Assembly (NCBI RefSeq): GCF_946479605.1 | Contig: NZ_CAMLGT010000030.1 | Coordinates: forward strand, 1-22,029 | Source: an uncultured Lacibacter sp. | GTDB taxonomy: Bacteria > Bacteroidota > Bacteroidia > Chitinophagales > Chitinophagaceae | Direction: 5' to 3' | DNA: 22,029 bases | Shown here: positions 6,963-14,103 of the stretch, piece after piece | How the letters are laid out: the number at the start of each line of letters is the position of its first letter | How positions within the stretch are numbered: the stretch's first letter is position 1 | The notes under the pieces: generated by a model | Told to the model about the DNA's origin: nothing | Seen by the model: the letters and a program-made list of their open reading frames with translations, nothing else | Database searches by the model: none | Program-made: the position numbers and the translations under genes

Positions 6963-8180
6963 TTATGCGAACGAAGGCCGGCAAAGATAGAACTTACGAA
7001 CCGGGCTGTGAATAGCTTTATGAATCAGTCCATATTCTACTTGCGAAATATCTTTTACAGTACCGTCTTTGTAAAGAATATTAATATGTTCATTACCGGG
7101 GTTGTACATCCTGTTCTCTGCAATTCCGTTAAACACAAAATAACCGGCTTCTTCCTCAGTTAACGACAAATGTTCCATTGCTTTTCGCTGCACAGCTTCA
7201 ATTTCTTTTTCATCAAATGGTTCCATCTGCAGTTTTGTCTTCAGCATATTCCTGTTTAACAGCCACTGGCTTAATGTGCTCAACACCTTATCAGGGTGGT
7301 GCATCCATTTTTTGATGGATGCCAGCACATCATAATCGTCCAGTTCGCAAAACTTAGCCAGGTTGTTACGGATAAATGCCGACGATTGTGTAGTCCGCAA
7401 AAATTCGTCCAATAATGCACTGGAGGAAAACAATCCTTCTTCCTGCCGTGCCAGTTGCTTGGCCCGTTCAAGAATTTTTACCAGCATATTTTCTGCACTT
7501 AATACTGTTTTGTGCAGGTAAGCCTGCCAGTACATGAGGCGGCGGGCAACAAGAAATTTTTCAATACTGTACACTGCTTTTTCTTCCACCATTAACTCGT
7601 TGTTGTGGACCACCATCATTTTAATGATACGGTCGTACCCAATCACACCTTCACTTACACCGCTGTAAAAACTGTCACGTGTCAGGTAATCCATCCGGTC
7701 CACATCAAGCTGGCTGCTGATGAGCTGGTGCAGAAAGAGCTTCTGGTAACTGCCTTTGAAAATGCTGATGGCAAGATCAAGCTGGCCGTTCAATTCTTTG
7801 TTCAGGTATTCAAAAATGAGCAATGAAATTTCTTCGTGGTGCACATCTTCAATCAGTACATGTTCCAGTGCATGACTGAAAGGGCCATGCCCCACATCGT
7901 GCAGGAGAATGGCCAGTTTAGCAGCTTGTTCTTCTGCTGCAGTAATGTCAACCCCTTTTCCTTTTAACTCTGTTAATGCCTGGCACATGAGGTGATAAGC
8001 GCCCATGCTGTGATGCAGTCTTGTATGCACTGCACCGGGATACACCAAATGAGCCATTGCCATTTGATGAATGCGGCGGAGTCGTTGGTAAAAAGGATGC
8101 GAAAGAACCCGGTAGATCAACTCATCATCAAACGTAATAAACCCATACACCGGATCATTGACTATTTTTCGGAATTTCAT
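6963..8180 (-). CDS. HD-domain phosphohydrolase, SAMHD1-like
   Basis: This 405-residue protein has the order of motifs found in SAMHD1-like dNTP triphosphohydrolases: HTRLHHSMGAYHL (residues 52-64), LLHDVGHGPFSHALEH (92-107) with the His94-Asp95 pair, and SSQLDVDRMDYLTRD (155-169) with the last metal-binding Asp. The entry motif DPVYGFITFDDELIYRVL is also typical. Members cleave dNTPs or act on related phosphoesters; the exact substrate here is unknown. A C-terminal region of about 180 residues follows the core. The gene is divergent from porX and lies 78 bases upstream of lpxD on the same strand. Confidence 0.88.
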   Translation of the reverse strand: MKFRKIVNDPVYGFITFDDELIYRVLSHPFYQRLRRIHQMAMAHLVYPGAVHTRLHHSMGAYHLMCQALTELKGKGVDITAAEEQAAKLAILLHDVGHGPFSHALEHVLIEDVHHEEISLLIFEYLNKELNGQLDLAISIFKGSYQKLFLHQLISSQLDVDRMDYLTRDSFYSGVSEGVIGYDRIIKMMVVHNNELMVEEKAVYSIEKFLVARRLMYWQAYLHKTVLSAENMLVKILERAKQLARQEEGLFSSSALLDEFLRTTQSSAFIRNNLAKFCELDDYDVLASIKKWMHHPDKVLSTLSQWLLNRNMLKTKLQMEPFDEKEIEAVQRKAMEHLSLTEEEAGYFVFNGIAENRMYNPGNEHINILYKDGTVKDISQVEYGLIHKAIHSPVRKFYLCRPSFA

Positions 8181-8214
8181 GTGTTAAACTGTTAAATATC
8201 CATCGGGCAAGTGT

Positions 8215-8223
8215 GCAAAGGTA
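8215..8223 (-). promoter_or_regulatory. -7 box for the HD phosphohydrolase gene
   Basis: TACCTTTGC on the minus strand fits TAnnTTTG, about 35 bases before the start codon at 8180. No clear TTG lies 19-21 bases upstream of it. Confidence 0.45.
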
Positions 8224-8235
8224 ATGTCTTGTGCG

Positions 8236-8267
8236 TTGAATCTTGTACCTTGAGCACTTTACTTTCG
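8236..8267 (+). promoter_or_regulatory. Putative porX promoter
   Basis: TTG at 8236-8238 is followed after 21 bases by TACTTTCG (8260-8267), one mismatch from TAnnTTTG. The start of transcription would be only about 10 bases before the ATG at 8284. A copy of the same TACTTTCG word stands just before lpxC-fabZ. Confidence 0.4.
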
Positions 8268-8283
8268 TAATAAACCACTTAGC

Positions 8284-9840
8284 ATGGCATTAGCAAAAAT
8301 ACTTTGGGTTGATGATGAGATTGAAAGTCTGCAATCGCAAAAACTTTTTCTTGAAAACAAAGGCTACGAGGTGCAAACCTTTACCAACGGATTTGATGCC
8401 ATTGATTTTGTAAAGGAAAACCCGGTGGATGTGGTGTTGATGGATGAAACCATGCCCGGTATTACAGGTTTGGAAACGCTCACAAAGATCAAAGAAGTAA
8501 ACCAATCCATTCCGGTGGTGCTCATTACAAAAAATGAAACAGAAAACCTGATGGATGATGCCATTGGTTCGCAGATCAGCGATTACCTGATCAAACCCGT
8601 GAACCCGAACCAGGTGCTGCTGAGTTTAAAAAAGATCATTGATAATAAAAGATTGGTAAGTGAAAAAACAACATCGGCTTACCAGCAGCAATTCCGCAAT
8701 TTGTTCATGGCACTCAACAGTAATCCTAATTACAACGAGTGGATGGATATTTATAAAAAACTGGTGTATTGGGAACTGGAGATTGGCAAAGCAGACAGTC
8801 CCGAAATGAGTGAAGTGTTACAACAACAGAAGAGCGAAGCAAACAATGAATACTTCAAATACATTTCACGCAACTATGCCGATTGGGTGAAACCCAAATC
8901 ATCAGAAGCTCCCATCATGAGTCATACTTTACTTCAGTTTAAAGTATTGCCACATGCAGAAAAGGGAACGCCTTTGTTTTTTATTCTCATTGATAATCTG
9001 CGGTTCGACCAGTGGAAGGCAATACAGCCCATTTTTGCTGAAAATTTCCGTATAGCTGAAGAGGATTCTTTTTATGCGATTCTTCCAACAGCAACCCAGT
9101 ACAGCCGCAATGCCATTTTCAGCGGGTTAATGCCCATTGATATTGAAAAAAAATTTCCTAAGCAATGGAAAAATGACTATGAAGAAGGTGGAAAAAACCT
9201 GCACGAAGAAGAGTTTTTCCGTGAGCAGTTAAAACGGTTGGGCAAATCGGATCTGAAAATATCGTTTACAAAAGTGCTCAATCACCAGGCGGGGCAGGAG
9301 CTGGTGAACAATATCCATAACCTGTTGCAGAATGATATAAATGTGATTGTGTACAATTTTGTAGATATGCTCAGCCATGCACGTACTGAAATGGAAGTGC
9401 TGAAGGAACTGGCAAACGATGAAAAGAGTTACCGAAGCATTACGGCCAGCTGGTTTGAACATTCGCCACTGAACCAGGCATTGAAAAAAATAGCTGACAA
9501 AAAGATCAATATTGTAATGGCGACCGATCATGGCAGCATCAGGGTACAAAAACCAGCCAAAGTAATTGGTGATAAAGAGACCACCACCAACATCCGCTAT
9601 AAACATGGCCGCAACCTTAATTTTGAACCAAAAGAGGTGTTGGCTTTTCGTGATCCTGCTGAAGCAGGACTGCCTTCTCCCAACGTAAACTCATCGTTCA
9701 TTTTTGCAAGAGAGGATATGTATCTCTGCTATCCCAATAATTACAATTATTACGCAAACTATTACCGTAATACTTTTCAGCATGGAGGCGTTAGTCTTGA
9801 GGAAATGATCATTCCAGTGGTACGGATGACGAGCAAGTAA
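8284..9840 (+). CDS. porX: PorX-type response regulator with PglZ/alkaline-phosphatase-fold domain
   Basis: PorX is the response regulator that, with the sensor PorY, controls type IX secretion genes in Bacteroidota. The receiver domain (residues 1-120) has the acidic pair Asp10-Asp11, the phospho-acceptor Asp54 (VVLMDETMPG), Thr82 and Lys104 (LIKP). A helical linker follows, then a PglZ domain of the alkaline phosphatase superfamily (about 210-518). Its metal-site residues are visible: Asp237 (ILIDNLRFDQW), Thr271 as the likely nucleophile (TATQYSRNAIFSG), Asp361 and His365 (VDMLSHAR), Asp415-His416 (MATDHGS) and His500 (FQHGGVSLEEM). The P. gingivalis protein has been shown to be a zinc-dependent phosphodiesterase, and the intact site predicts the same activity here. 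It has no DNA-binding domain. No T9SS structural gene is nearby. Confidence 0.94.
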   Translation: MALAKILWVDDEIESLQSQKLFLENKGYEVQTFTNGFDAIDFVKENPVDVVLMDETMPGITGLETLTKIKEVNQSIPVVLITKNETENLMDDAIGSQISDYLIKPVNPNQVLLSLKKIIDNKRLVSEKTTSAYQQQFRNLFMALNSNPNYNEWMDIYKKLVYWELEIGKADSPEMSEVLQQQKSEANNEYFKYISRNYADWVKPKSSEAPIMSHTLLQFKVLPHAEKGTPLFFILIDNLRFDQWKAIQPIFAENFRIAEEDSFYAILPTATQYSRNAIFSGLMPIDIEKKFPKQWKNDYEEGGKNLHEEEFFREQLKRLGKSDLKISFTKVLNHQAGQELVNNIHNLLQNDINVIVYNFVDMLSHARTEMEVLKELANDEKSYRSITASWFEHSPLNQALKKIADKKINIVMATDHGSIRVQKPAKVIGDKETTTNIRYKHGRNLNFEPKEVLAFRDPAEAGLPSPNVNSSFIFAREDMYLCYPNNYNYYANYYRNTFQHGGVSLEEMIIPVVRMTSK

Positions 9841-9846
9841 AGGAGA

Positions 9847-10170
9847 ATGAAGAAGAATTTCCTCAGATACTCCTTTTGGTTAAGTACAATTTCAATGATT
9901 TGTACTTTGATTATTAATTTCAAAATTTCACAAGATTATTTTGAGTCCACTGGAAAAGACAGGGCTTTTTTTCCATTGCATGCAGCTATTGATTACCTGT
10001 ACCAATACTATTTAGCTCTATTTGGTTTGACAGCGTTGATTTTGGTGATTCTGTCCCGAAAAAAAGAAACACGGATAAGCTGTTTGCTTATTGCTGGAGG
10101 AATCGCTTTGTTTTCTATACTTCTTGTTTTTCTAAAACTTTGGCGTTTGTTTGTTTGGTTAGCAGAATAA
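9847..10170 (+). CDS. Small predicted membrane protein, unknown function
   Basis: I do not recognise this 107-residue protein. It has three hydrophobic segments, at about residues 8-25, 52-70 and 77-104, and a short polar loop (SQDYFESTGKDRAFF) between the first two; a basic patch (SRKKETR) precedes the third. It begins six bases after the porX stop codon, which points to co-transcription with porX. An AGGAG stretch at 9841-9845 is only one base from the ATG, too close for a normal ribosome site. Low-complexity hydrophobic sequence makes homology by eye unreliable. It could be a real small membrane protein or a poorly conserved local gene. Confidence 0.6.
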   Translation: MKKNFLRYSFWLSTISMICTLIINFKISQDYFESTGKDRAFFPLHAAIDYLYQYYLALFGLTALILVILSRKKETRISCLLIAGGIALFSILLVFLKLWRLFVWLAE

Positions 10171-10230
10171 ACCACTCACAACTGTGGAAAAGTCCCGTAT
10201 GACTAAACAGGTTATAAGCGCCAGTAAAGG

Positions 10231-10239
10231 TAAATTTGC
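10231..10239 (+). promoter_or_regulatory. -7 box for the 93-residue gene
   Basis: TAAATTTGC is a perfect match to TAnnTTTG plus C, about 33 bases before the ATG at 10273. The upstream TTG is missing at the usual distance. Confidence 0.45.
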
Positions 10240-10272
10240 ACAGTACTAAATACTCCTTTAGGGGATAGGGGC

Positions 10273-10554
10273 ATGAAACTGAATCAGACAACATTAGACA
10301 AATTAGAAGATATACTGGAAGAAAGCGGCTACGTTGTTCGTTACGAACGTGGCACTTTCCAGAGTGGCTATTGTATTCTTGAGCAAAAGAAAGTGGTGGT
10401 GTTGAATAAATTCCTGATGCTTGAAAGCCGGGTAAACACATTGCTGGAGCTTATTCCTAATGTAAATATCAGCTTTGATGCACTTACTGCAGGTTCGCAA
10501 AAACTCTATGAAGAAGTGATGGCACTGGCTGCCGCAAAAGCAACCAATGAATAA
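10273..10554 (+). CDS. Conserved-looking 93-residue protein, unknown function
   Basis: The protein is soluble and compact. It has an amphipathic N-terminal helix (TLDKLEDILEESGY), a probable beta-hairpin core (VVRYERGTFQSGYCILEQ, then KKVVVLNKF), and a helical C-terminus ending AAAKATNE. The central segment with Gly-Thr-Phe and one Cys (residue 34) looks conserved rather than random. I cannot name a family with confidence. It has its own -7 box and lies upstream of the PhnP-like hydrolase, separated by a repeat-containing gap of about 100 bases. No catalytic motif is visible. Confidence 0.75.
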   Translation: MKLNQTTLDKLEDILEESGYVVRYERGTFQSGYCILEQKKVVVLNKFLMLESRVNTLLELIPNVNISFDALTAGSQKLYEEVMALAAAKATNE

Positions 10555-10572
10555 TCAGAAATGAAGAATGAG

Positions 10573-10650
10573 AAATTAAAAATGAAGAATGGAATACCTG
10601 TAATCTCAGTCCTTTTTCATTTCACCTTTTCCATTTTTCATTTTTAATTT
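10573..10650. repeat. 20-base inverted repeat with a 38-base loop
   Basis: The left arm 10573-10592 (AAATTAAAAATGAAGAATGG) pairs with the right arm 10631-10650, with 19 of 20 positions matching. The arm and the bases before it (AATGAAGAATGAG) are themselves built from the repeated word AATGAAGAATG. The structure fills the gap before the metallo-hydrolase gene and ends seven bases before its start codon. It lacks the GC-rich stem of an intrinsic terminator. Confidence 0.6.
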
Positions 10651-10656
10651 TACTTT

Positions 10657-11433
10657 GTGAGTTATCCCCCCGTTAAAATAACTTTTCTCGGCACAGGAAC
10701 CAGCAGCGGTGTTCCCATGATCGGTTGCGATTGTGAAGTGTGTACTTCGCCCAATCCCCAGGATAACCGGTTACGCAGCAGTATTATGGTGGAAACTCCT
10801 AATACCACCATCATTGTTGATTCGGGTCCTGATTTCCGTTACCAGATGTTGCGTTTAGGTGTAAAAAAAGTTGACGCAATTATTTTTACTCATCCGCATA
10901 AAGATCACATTGCCGGGCTTGATGATGTAAGGGCCTTCAATTACCTTACCCGAAAGCCAATGGATGTGTACTGCAATTATCTTACTGAAGAAGCATTGCG
11001 CAGGGATTTCTATTATGCATTTTCCGATACCCGTTATCCTGGTGTGCCGGAAATAAACCTCAACACAATTACTGAGCAACCATTTACCATTAATGATCTT
11101 TTGATAGAACCTGTGATGGTCTGGCATTTGAAAATGCCGGTCATGGGTTTTCGTTTGGGACCGTTTACCTATATCACCGATGCTAATTTCATTGAGGAAA
11201 ATGAAAAGCAAAAGATCAGGGGAAGTAAAGCCATGGTGTTGAATGCGCTCAGGAAAGAAAAGCATATTTCCCATTTCAACCTGGAAGAAGCGGTACAACT
11301 TGTGCAGGAACTGGAAGTGCCTGAAGCATACTTCACACACATCAGTCACCAGCTTGGGTTGCACGAAGAAGTGTCAAAAGAATTACCGCAGGGTATCCAT
11401 CTTGCACACGATGGTCTTGTATTGAACTACTGA
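10657..11433 (+). CDS. PhnP-like MBL-fold metallo-hydrolase
   Basis: This 258-residue hydrolase has a metallo-beta-lactamase fold. It opens with KITFLGTGTSSGVPMIGCDC, and Cys24, Cys26 and Cys29 (CDCEVC) reproduce the extra structural zinc site of PhnP-type phosphodiesterases. The catalytic metal motif is THPHKDH (residues 78-84), followed by His157, Asp175 (YITDANF) and the C-terminal THISHQLGLHEE and HLAHDG. PhnP cleaves cyclic ribose phosphates in E. coli phosphonate breakdown, but no phn genes are present here, so the substrate is open. The start is GTG at 10657; no ATG precedes the conserved first strand. After the stop codon, AATAC and GTATT could form a weak five-pair hairpin before a T-rich run. 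Confidence 0.88.
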   Translation: MSYPPVKITFLGTGTSSGVPMIGCDCEVCTSPNPQDNRLRSSIMVETPNTTIIVDSGPDFRYQMLRLGVKKVDAIIFTHPHKDHIAGLDDVRAFNYLTRKPMDVYCNYLTEEALRRDFYYAFSDTRYPGVPEINLNTITEQPFTINDLLIEPVMVWHLKMPVMGFRLGPFTYITDANFIEENEKQKIRGSKAMVLNALRKEKHISHFNLEEAVQLVQELEVPEAYFTHISHQLGLHEEVSKELPQGIHLAHDGLVLNY

Positions 11434-11487
11434 GTAATACCCGCTTTGTAGTATTTCTTTTTTCTTCACGAGCTGCTATTTTAGAGG

Positions 11488-12453
11488 ATGCAGTTTACCC
11501 GAACCAAATGGATGAAGGATTATTTCTCCTTCACAAAAAAAGAACGTAATGCCATTCTTCTTCTTGCTGTATTGGCCTTACTGTTTTCACTATTGCCCAC
11601 ACTGTTTCCTTTTCTTGTAAAAAATGATATTGAGCTGGTGGTTGACACCGTGGCGCAGCGTGAGCTGGAAGCTTTAAAGATCATGCCTGAAAAAAATGAA
11701 AGCATGTCGGTTGCTTATGCTGATGCAGATCTGTACCAGCCCCAAGAATCAAGGTTTGAACGTTTCAGGAACGATCAAAGAGTTGGCGAGTTGTTTTTCT
11801 TTGACCCCAATACAGCATCTGAAACAGATTGGAAGCGCTTAGGCTTGCGTGATAAAACAGTACAAACCATTTTGAAGTACCGCAGTAAAGGAGGAAAGTT
11901 TTATAAACCCGATGATTTGCAACGGATCTATGGTTTGCGGCAGGAAGAGTACAATCGTCTTCTTCCCTATGTGAAGCTGGAAAAAAGTAATAAAGCTGTT
12001 GAAACATCAGCACCCGCAACGGTTTTTGAAAACAAGCCGGAACGGAAAGAAACTTTTTTGATCAACATCAACCAGGCCGATACAACACAGTGGAAACAAT
12101 TGAAAGGCATTGGTTCGGCTTATGCAAAGCGGATCGTTAATTTCAGAAATAAACTGGGCGGTTTTGTTTCTGTTAACCAGGTAGCTGAAACCTATGGATT
12201 GCCCGACTCTGTATTCCAGAAAATAAAGACGCAACTGCACACCGATGGATCAGTCTTTAATCGCATCAACATCAATAACTCCACCGTTAACGATCTGAAA
12301 GCGCATCCTTATATCAGCTTTCCAGTGGCAAATGCTATTGTGCAGTACAGGAGCCAGCATGGGCAATTTTCAACTGTTGCCGATCTAAAGAAAATAATGA
12401 TCATTGACGAACCTCTTTTCCAGAAGATCAATCCTTATCTTACTGTGGAATAA
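11488..12453 (+). CDS. Membrane-anchored helix-hairpin-helix protein (ComEA-like repeats)
   Basis: The 321-residue protein begins with a basic stretch (KDYFSFTKKER), one membrane segment (about residues 22-42), and then an extracytoplasmic or periplasmic region. Three tandem helix-hairpin-helix modules follow: residues 104-163 (FFFDPNTASETDWKRLGL), 190-250 (FLININQADTTQWKQLKGIG) and 257-319 (FNRININNSTVNDLKAHPY). The first and second carry Gly-containing hairpins and end in YGL; the third is more divergent at its hairpin (PYISF). Such modules bind DNA without sequence preference and are found in the competence protein ComEA, but a role in DNA uptake here is inference. The membrane topology would place the DNA-binding part outside the cytoplasm. 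Confidence 0.83.
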   Translation: MQFTRTKWMKDYFSFTKKERNAILLLAVLALLFSLLPTLFPFLVKNDIELVVDTVAQRELEALKIMPEKNESMSVAYADADLYQPQESRFERFRNDQRVGELFFFDPNTASETDWKRLGLRDKTVQTILKYRSKGGKFYKPDDLQRIYGLRQEEYNRLLPYVKLEKSNKAVETSAPATVFENKPERKETFLININQADTTQWKQLKGIGSAYAKRIVNFRNKLGGFVSVNQVAETYGLPDSVFQKIKTQLHTDGSVFNRININNSTVNDLKAHPYISFPVANAIVQYRSQHGQFSTVADLKKIMIIDEPLFQKINPYLTVE

Positions 12454-12471
12454 ATTTTTTTATCTATACTG

Positions 12472-12485
12472 CTAACATTTGTTAG
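12472..12485. promoter_or_regulatory. Palindrome in the acyl-CoA dehydrogenase promoter
   Basis: CTAACA-TT-TGTTAG is a perfect inverted repeat with 6-base arms. It ends eight bases before the -7 box at 12493, so it occupies the spacer and -33 region. A bound dimeric repressor would block RNA polymerase. The regulator is unknown; TetR or GntR types often control fatty acid genes. Confidence 0.45.
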
Positions 12486-12492
12486 TAATACC

Positions 12493-12501
12493 TATATTTG
12501 C
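12493..12501 (+). promoter_or_regulatory. -7 box for the acyl-CoA dehydrogenase gene
   Basis: TATATTTGC matches TAnnTTTG plus C. The expected -33 position lacks TTG and is occupied by the palindrome. Transcription from here would give a leader of roughly 105 bases. Confidence 0.5.
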
Positions 12502-12614
12502 AGTGCCGTTTCGATTGATTGCTATATGTAAAATAGTTGAGTCATGGTGCTGGTTGAAAGGTCAGTTCATGGCTCAACTTATTTAAAGCCGTCAGCAGAA
12601 TATAAACACAAGCA

Positions 12615-13754
12615 ATGGATTTTAAACAGAATGAAATAACAGAGCAGGTAGCACAGCTGGCCAGGGATTTTGCACAAAAACATATTCGGCCACATGTAAT
12701 GGAGTGGGATGAAAGCCAGCATTTTCCAAAGGAAACGTTGCAGGAAATGGGTAAGCTGGGGCTGCTGGGCATTTTTGTTCCGGAAGAGTATGGTGGAAGT
12801 GGCTTCGGTTACCATGAGTATGTAGCAGCTATTGTTGAAACGGCAAAAGTGTGTGGTTCAGTGGGGTTGAGTCTTGCTGCACATAATTCGCTTTGCACAG
12901 GGCATATTCTTTATTGCGCAAGCGAAGAACAAAAGCGAATGTATTTACCAAAGCTGGCAAGCGGCGATTGGATAGGAGCATGGGGTTTAACAGAACCCAA
13001 CACCGGAAGTGATGCAGGCAACATGAAAACAACAGCGGTGAAGGAAGGCGATGAATGGATATTGAACGGAACCAAATGCTGGATCACGCACGGCATTAGT
13101 GCAGAGTTGGCAGTAGTGGTTGCACGTACTGGTGAACCAAGAACAAGTGCTAATTCAACTGCATTTATTGTTGAACGGGGTACAGCTGGCTTTAAAGCCG
13201 GTAAAAAAGAAAACAAGTTGGGCATGCGTGCAAGTGAAACGGCAGAAATGATTTTTGATAACTGCCGTATTCCTGATGCAAACAGGATTGGTGAAGTGGG
13301 TGATGGTTTCAGGCAGGCTTTGAAAATACTGGATGGCGGACGTATCTCCATTGCTGCTTTATCATTAGGAATTGCAAAAGGAGCATTTGAAGCTGCATTG
13401 AAATATTCGCAGGAGCGGTATCAGTTCGATCAACCCATTGCTAATTTTCAGGGAATCTCTTTCAAACTGGCGGATATGGCTACAGAAATAGCCGCTGCTG
13501 AATTACTGATCATGAAAGCTGCTGATCTTAAAAACAGGGGAGAGAAAGTAACTGAAGCAGGTGCCATGGCAAAGTATTATGCAAGTGAAGTGGCGGTGAA
13601 AGTAAGTAATGATGCTGTGCAGATATTTGGTGGTTATGGTTACACCAAAGATTTTCCGGTAGAGAAATTTTATCGTGACAGTAAATTATGTACTATTGGA
13701 GAAGGTACCAGCGAAATACAAAAAATTGTAATTGCACGAGAGCAACTAAAATAG
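12615..13754 (+). CDS. Acyl-CoA dehydrogenase (short/medium-chain type)
   Basis: This FAD enzyme makes the first oxidation of beta-oxidation, introducing a trans double bond between C2 and C3 of an acyl-CoA and passing electrons to an electron-transfer flavoprotein. The 379 residues are a normal length and show the three domains: an N-terminal helical bundle ([20 protein letters not shown]), a middle beta-domain with [19 protein letters not shown] and the FAD-contacting CWITHG, and a C-terminal bundle with [20 protein letters not shown]. The catalytic base is Glu363 in IGEGTSEIQ, the position used by short- and medium-chain enzymes. The gene stands alone between its own promoter and a hairpin terminator. 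Chain length preference cannot be read by eye. Confidence 0.95.
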   Translation: MDFKQNEITEQVAQLARDFAQKHIRPHVMEWDESQHFPKETLQEMGKLGLLGIFVPEEYGGSGFGYHEYVAAIVETAKVCGSVGLSLAAHNSLCTGHILYCASEEQKRMYLPKLASGDWIGAWGLTEPNTGSDAGNMKTTAVKEGDEWILNGTKCWITHGISAELAVVVARTGEPRTSANSTAFIVERGTAGFKAGKKENKLGMRASETAEMIFDNCRIPDANRIGEVGDGFRQALKILDGGRISIAALSLGIAKGAFEAALKYSQERYQFDQPIANFQGISFKLADMATEIAAAELLIMKAADLKNRGEKVTEAGAMAKYYASEVAVKVSNDAVQIFGGYGYTKDFPVEKFYRDSKLCTIGEGTSEIQKIVIAREQLK

Positions 13755-13777
13755 TATCGAAGCATGAGAGAAAGCAG

Positions 13778-13807
13778 GCCGTTCCGAAAGGAGCGGCTTT
13801 GTTCTTT
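13778..13807 (+). terminator. Rho-independent terminator after the acyl-CoA dehydrogenase
   Basis: An 8-pair stem, GCCGTTCC (13778-13785) with GGAGCGGC (13790-13797), closes a GAAA tetraloop and is followed by TTTGTTCTTT. One pair is G-T. The convergent small gene ends at the edge of the T run. Confidence 0.85.
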
Positions 13808-13979
13808 AATCTAAAAAATCATCTTCTTCCTTTGGCCCGTACTTGCTGAACAGTTTGTCAATAGCCCCGCCAAAAATGGGGAACTTTTCTTTCGCAAAAT
13901 TTTTGATAACATCAATGGCATCATAAGCCTGTTGTTCTGTTAATCCTTTTTCCATTAACCGGTTGATGAGATCCTGCAT
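13806..13979 (-). CDS. Small helical protein, unknown function
   Basis: The 57-residue product from the ATG at 13979 (MQDLINRLMEKGLTEQQAYD...) is predicted to be mainly helical. A first helix with a Gly turn is followed by AIDVIKNFAKEKFPIFGGAIDKLF and an acidic tail (GPKEEDDFLD). The pattern looks like a conserved short domain, but I cannot name it. A longer frame beginning at 14027 exists, but its extra 16 codons run through the AAGTGGGAAGT-type repeat and read as low-complexity sequence, so I prefer the shorter form. It follows clpX on the same strand beyond the clpX terminator and converges with the acyl-CoA dehydrogenase. Confidence 0.62.
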   Translation of the reverse strand: MQDLINRLMEKGLTEQQAYDAIDVIKNFAKEKFPIFGGAIDKLFSKYGPKEEDDFLD

Positions 13980-13988
13980 TTCTTCGTG

Positions 13989-14018
13989 TTTAAAGTGGGA
14001 AGTTAAAAATTTAAAGTG
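13989..14018. repeat. Short direct repeat TTTAAAGTG upstream of the small helical gene
   Basis: TTTAAAGTG occurs at 13989-13997 and again at 14010-14018, with GGGAAGTTAAAAA between them. The segment lies between the small gene's start and the clpX terminator, and belongs to the same class of degenerate AAGTG/TTTAAA words seen at 17020-17053 and 18583-18646. Confidence 0.4.
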
Positions 14019-14023
14019 TTGTA

Positions 14024-14064
14024 TCAAGAAAAAGAAAAAACCTGTTGATTTTACTCAACAGGTT
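14024..14064 (-). terminator. Rho-independent terminator of clpX
   Basis: Read on the minus strand, AACCTGTTGA (14064-14055) and TCAACAGGTT (14048-14039) form a perfect 10-pair stem with a 6-base loop, followed by a T-rich run (TTTTCTTTTTCTTG). It ends about 40 bases after the clpX stop codon. Confidence 0.9.
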
Positions 14065-14077
14065 CAATTATTATATC

Positions 14078-14101
14078 TCCAACTTCGTAATTCGTACTTG
14101 A
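14078..14101. repeat. TACGAAGTTGGA element between clpX stop and terminator
   Basis: Plus-strand 14078-14089 reads TCCAACTTCGTA and is followed by ATTCGTACTTG. On the transcribed strand this is a run of ACGAA-type words ending in TACGAAGTTGGA. The same 12-base core occurs at 17172-17183 in the same position behind tig. Confidence 0.5.
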
Positions 14102-14103
14102 GC

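Noticed and set aside
10651..10658. TACTTTGT as a -7 box for the metallo-hydrolase gene
   Set aside because: It overlaps the GTG start codon, so transcription would begin after the start. It has no TTG at the right distance. Probably chance.
13980..14027. N-terminal extension of the small helical protein
   Set aside because: The 16 codons are a translation of the local repeat; the ATG at 13979 gives a clean start.
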